Source: RGDT01 sp964630925 (GTDB lineage Bacteria > Planctomycetota > Planctomycetia > Gemmatales > Gemmataceae). From it: a stretch of DNA of 7,080 nucleotides. A program made the position numbers and the translations under genes. The notes beneath the pieces are model-generated. The model was given only the letters and a program-made list of their open reading frames with translations, did not search any database and was not told the DNA's origin. This document shows positions 5,860 to 7,080 of this stretch, piece by piece. Where the stretch lies: the NCBI GenBank assembly GCA_964630925.1, contig CAZVZK010000283.1:1-7080 (forward strand). The letters run 5' to 3'. How positions within the stretch are numbered: the stretch's first letter is position 1; the number at the start of each line of letters is the position of its first letter.

Positions 5860-6309
5860 TTGAAGACAACCACCGAAGGCACGGGCAAGATCGACCTCAC
5901 CGCCGTCGAGGACCTGGGCGGCATCACGGTGCTGCGTGGCGGCGGCGGCGGCCGCGGCTGGAACGGCATCGAATACCAGCAGGGCATGTCGGCCAAGAAC
6001 GTCGGCTCGACGGGCCTGTCGGTCAACGTGGCGACGGTGCCGCCGGGCGCGATCGCCTACGCGCACATCCACGACGGCTTCGAGGTGATGCTCTACATCG
6101 TGCAGGGCAAGGTGAAGCACACCTTCGGCGAGGGCCTCACGCAGGAGGTCTACAACGAGGCGGGCGACTTCATCTACATCAAGCCGGGCGTGCCGCACGA
6201 GGTGTTCAACATCGGAGACGGGCCGCTGGTCGCGCTGGTGGCGCGGTCCACGGCGGATGAGTGGGACAAGATCGTCAACTACCCGTCGAAGTTCCGCCCG
6301 GCCGAGTAG
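5860..6309 (+). CDS. Small single-domain cupin protein
   Basis: This 149-residue single-domain cupin (double-stranded beta-helix) has an unassigned substrate. Cupin motif 1 is seen as AHIHDGFEVMLYIVQG, with metal-ligand candidates from HxHxxxE. Motif 2 is GDFIYIKPGVPHEVFN, with the last histidine ligand in PGxPHxxxN. A complete set of three His and one Glu suggests a bound divalent metal. The start is an unusual TTG (5860-5862). It is supported by GGGAGG (5847-5852) with a 7-nt gap, and by the absence of any nearby in-frame ATG before the conserved core. It follows the LuxR-type gene by 91 bp on the same strand, so co-transcription is possible. A small 5-bp GC hairpin (5782-5794) and a TATACC (5815-5820) in the gap also allow an independent promoter. 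It could be an enzyme or a ligand-binding accessory protein. Confidence 0.88.
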   Translation: MKTTTEGTGKIDLTAVEDLGGITVLRGGGGGRGWNGIEYQQGMSAKNVGSTGLSVNVATVPPGAIAYAHIHDGFEVMLYIVQGKVKHTFGEGLTQEVYNEAGDFIYIKPGVPHEVFNIGDGPLVALVARSTADEWDKIVNYPSKFRPAE

Positions 6310-6335
6310 CGGGCGTGCCGAAGGGCCGGCTCTGC

Positions 6336-6364
6336 TTGCGGCGTGAGTGGGGACGCGGTAGCAT
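6336..6364 (+). promoter_or_regulatory. Candidate sigma-70-like promoter of Uma2 copy 2
   Basis: TTGCGG (6336-6341), a 17-bp spacer and TAGCAT (6359-6364) form a plausible -35/-10 pair. The gene's AGGAGG Shine-Dalgarno lies 6 bp beyond the -10, so the leader would be very short or the transcript nearly leaderless. The 12-mer CGCGGTAGCATC is shared with the region ahead of Uma2 copy 1, which is the main reason to call it. Confidence 0.45.
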
Positions 6365-6383
6365 CGGGTGAGGAGGATGTCGC

Positions 6384-7080
6384 ATGAGCGCCACAGCACC
6401 CGCCCTGACCACACCGGCCGGCGAAGAGTATCGCGGCTTCAGCCCCAGTGACCTCGCGCGGATGCTGGCCGAGGGCATCGTGTCGCCCGATGAAGGTTGC
6501 GAGGTGCGGGGCGGCTCGCTATTCGCGCAGGGCGACCCGTACCGCTTCACCGTCGGCCAGTACGAGCGGATGGAGGCGCTTGGGATCGTTCAGGTGCCGA
6601 TGGAGCTGCTGGAAGGTGCCCTGGTCCCGAGGCCCCCCATGAATCCGCCGCATGCCACCGCCTTGCAGCGTCTTTGGAAGCGGCTCTTCGCCATGACCCC
6701 GGCCGGCTGGACCGTCCGCGTCCAGATGGATGTCGCCCTGCCGACGAGCCGCCCCATTCCGGACACGTGCGTCGCCCGCGGCCGGGACGAGGATTACGAG
6801 ACGCGCCACCCCGGCCCGAATGACCTCGGCCTCGTCGTCGAGGTGTCCGATAAGACCCTCGCTTACGACCAGGGCGCGAAGGCCGACCTGTATGCCGCGG
6901 CGGGCATCGTCTGTTACTGGATCGTCAACCTCATCGACCATCAGATCGAGGTGTTGACGGGGCCGTCCGCCACGGGGTACACGCACCGGGAGGTCTTCCG
7001 CCCCGGTCAATCGGTTGCGTACGTCCTCGACGGCCACGCCCTCGGCACGATCCCCGTCGAGGAGATGCTGCCTCGGCCCC
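6384..7080 (+). CDS. Uma2-family (DUF820) restriction-endonuclease-like protein, copy 2 (3' end outside window)
   Basis: The frame is open to the window edge; 232 residues are visible and, by comparison with copy 1, only a few are missing. It starts MSATAPALTTPAGEEYRGF at an ATG preceded by GAGGAGG (about 6370-6376) with a 7-nt gap. The core has RPIPDTCVARG (D127), LGLVVEVSD (E153), Lys166 in DQGAKADLYAAAGI, then YWIVNLIDHQIEVL. Unlike copy 1 it therefore keeps the full D-E-K set expected of a PD-(D/E)XK-like site. The N-terminal family motif is also duplicated, but its first copy is decayed: FSPSDLARMLAEGIV...CEVRGG lacks the LLEG core, while the second (FTVGQYERM...MELLEGALV, 55-81) is intact. 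The cellular role of the family is not established. Confidence 0.92.
   Translation, partial: MSATAPALTTPAGEEYRGFSPSDLARMLAEGIVSPDEGCEVRGGSLFAQGDPYRFTVGQYERMEALGIVQVPMELLEGALVPRPPMNPPHATALQRLWKRLFAMTPAGWTVRVQMDVALPTSRPIPDTCVARGRDEDYETRHPGPNDLGLVVEVSDKTLAYDQGAKADLYAAAGIVCYWIVNLIDHQIEVLTGPSATGYTHREVFRPGQSVAYVLDGHALGTIPVEEMLPRP
6915..6958 (+). repeat. 44-bp patch nearly identical to Uma2 copy 1 (3127-3170)
   Basis: The segment coding YWIVNLID-x-QIEVLT matches 3127-3170 at 42 of 44 positions, including third codon positions, with both mismatches in a single codon (CGC versus CAT). The paralogs diverge clearly at DNA level on either side of it. Local gene conversion or strong constraint are the possible explanations. 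Confidence 0.6.

Noticed and set aside
5689..6414. 241-residue open frame on the minus strand opposite the cupin
   Set aside because: The cupin on the other strand has both complete metal-binding motifs and a good ribosome-binding site; this frame has neither domain nor signal.

Overview
The window is very GC-rich DNA, probably from a planctomycete of the Gemmataceae type (Gemmata and relatives). This rests on three things: a TIGR02996 'repeat-companion' N-terminus fused to leucine-rich repeats, two paralogous Uma2-family (DUF820) genes close together, and long GC-driven shadow frames opposite the real genes. The taxonomic call is inference from gene content, not from a marker gene.

Layout. 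Minus strand, 1-999: the N-terminal 333 residues of the disaggregase ClpB, running off the left edge. Its 176-bp upstream region carries a near-perfect sigma-54 (-24/-12) promoter and an ideal Shine-Dalgarno. Minus strand, 1176-2489: a TIGR02996/LRR protein. Divergent from it, plus strand 2551-3300: a Uma2-family protein (copy 1). Convergent with that and only 7 bp away, minus strand: a two-gene unit of a Tae4-type peptidoglycan amidase (4316-4864) followed 18 bp later by an HExxH zinc metalloprotease with a C-terminal peptidoglycan-binding-like domain (3308-4297). Divergent from the amidase across a 103-bp gap: a LuxR-type HTH regulator (4968-5768), then a small TTG-initiated cupin (5860-6309). 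Finally a second Uma2 gene (copy 2, 6384 to the right edge). Uma2 copies 1 and 2 lie in direct orientation and flank the amidase/protease/regulator/cupin block. No stretch longer than 300 bp lacks a gene.

The most interesting part is the 3.3-4.97 kb block. It holds two predicted cell-wall-directed proteins with no visible secretion signal, transcribed away from a LuxR-type regulator, with a perfect 7-bp inverted repeat (GAATACC/GGTATTC) between the divergent starts. No VgrG, Hcp, PAAR or recognisable immunity gene is present, so it is either an orphan effector-like module or a cell-wall module using a Tae4 fold. The second strong signal is the sigma-54 promoter in front of clpB, where a heat-shock sigma factor or HrcA/CIRCE control would usually be expected. 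The two Uma2 paralogs share an internally duplicated N-terminal motif, similar upstream promoter-like elements and a 44-bp nearly identical patch; copy 1 has lost the lysine expected at the nuclease site.
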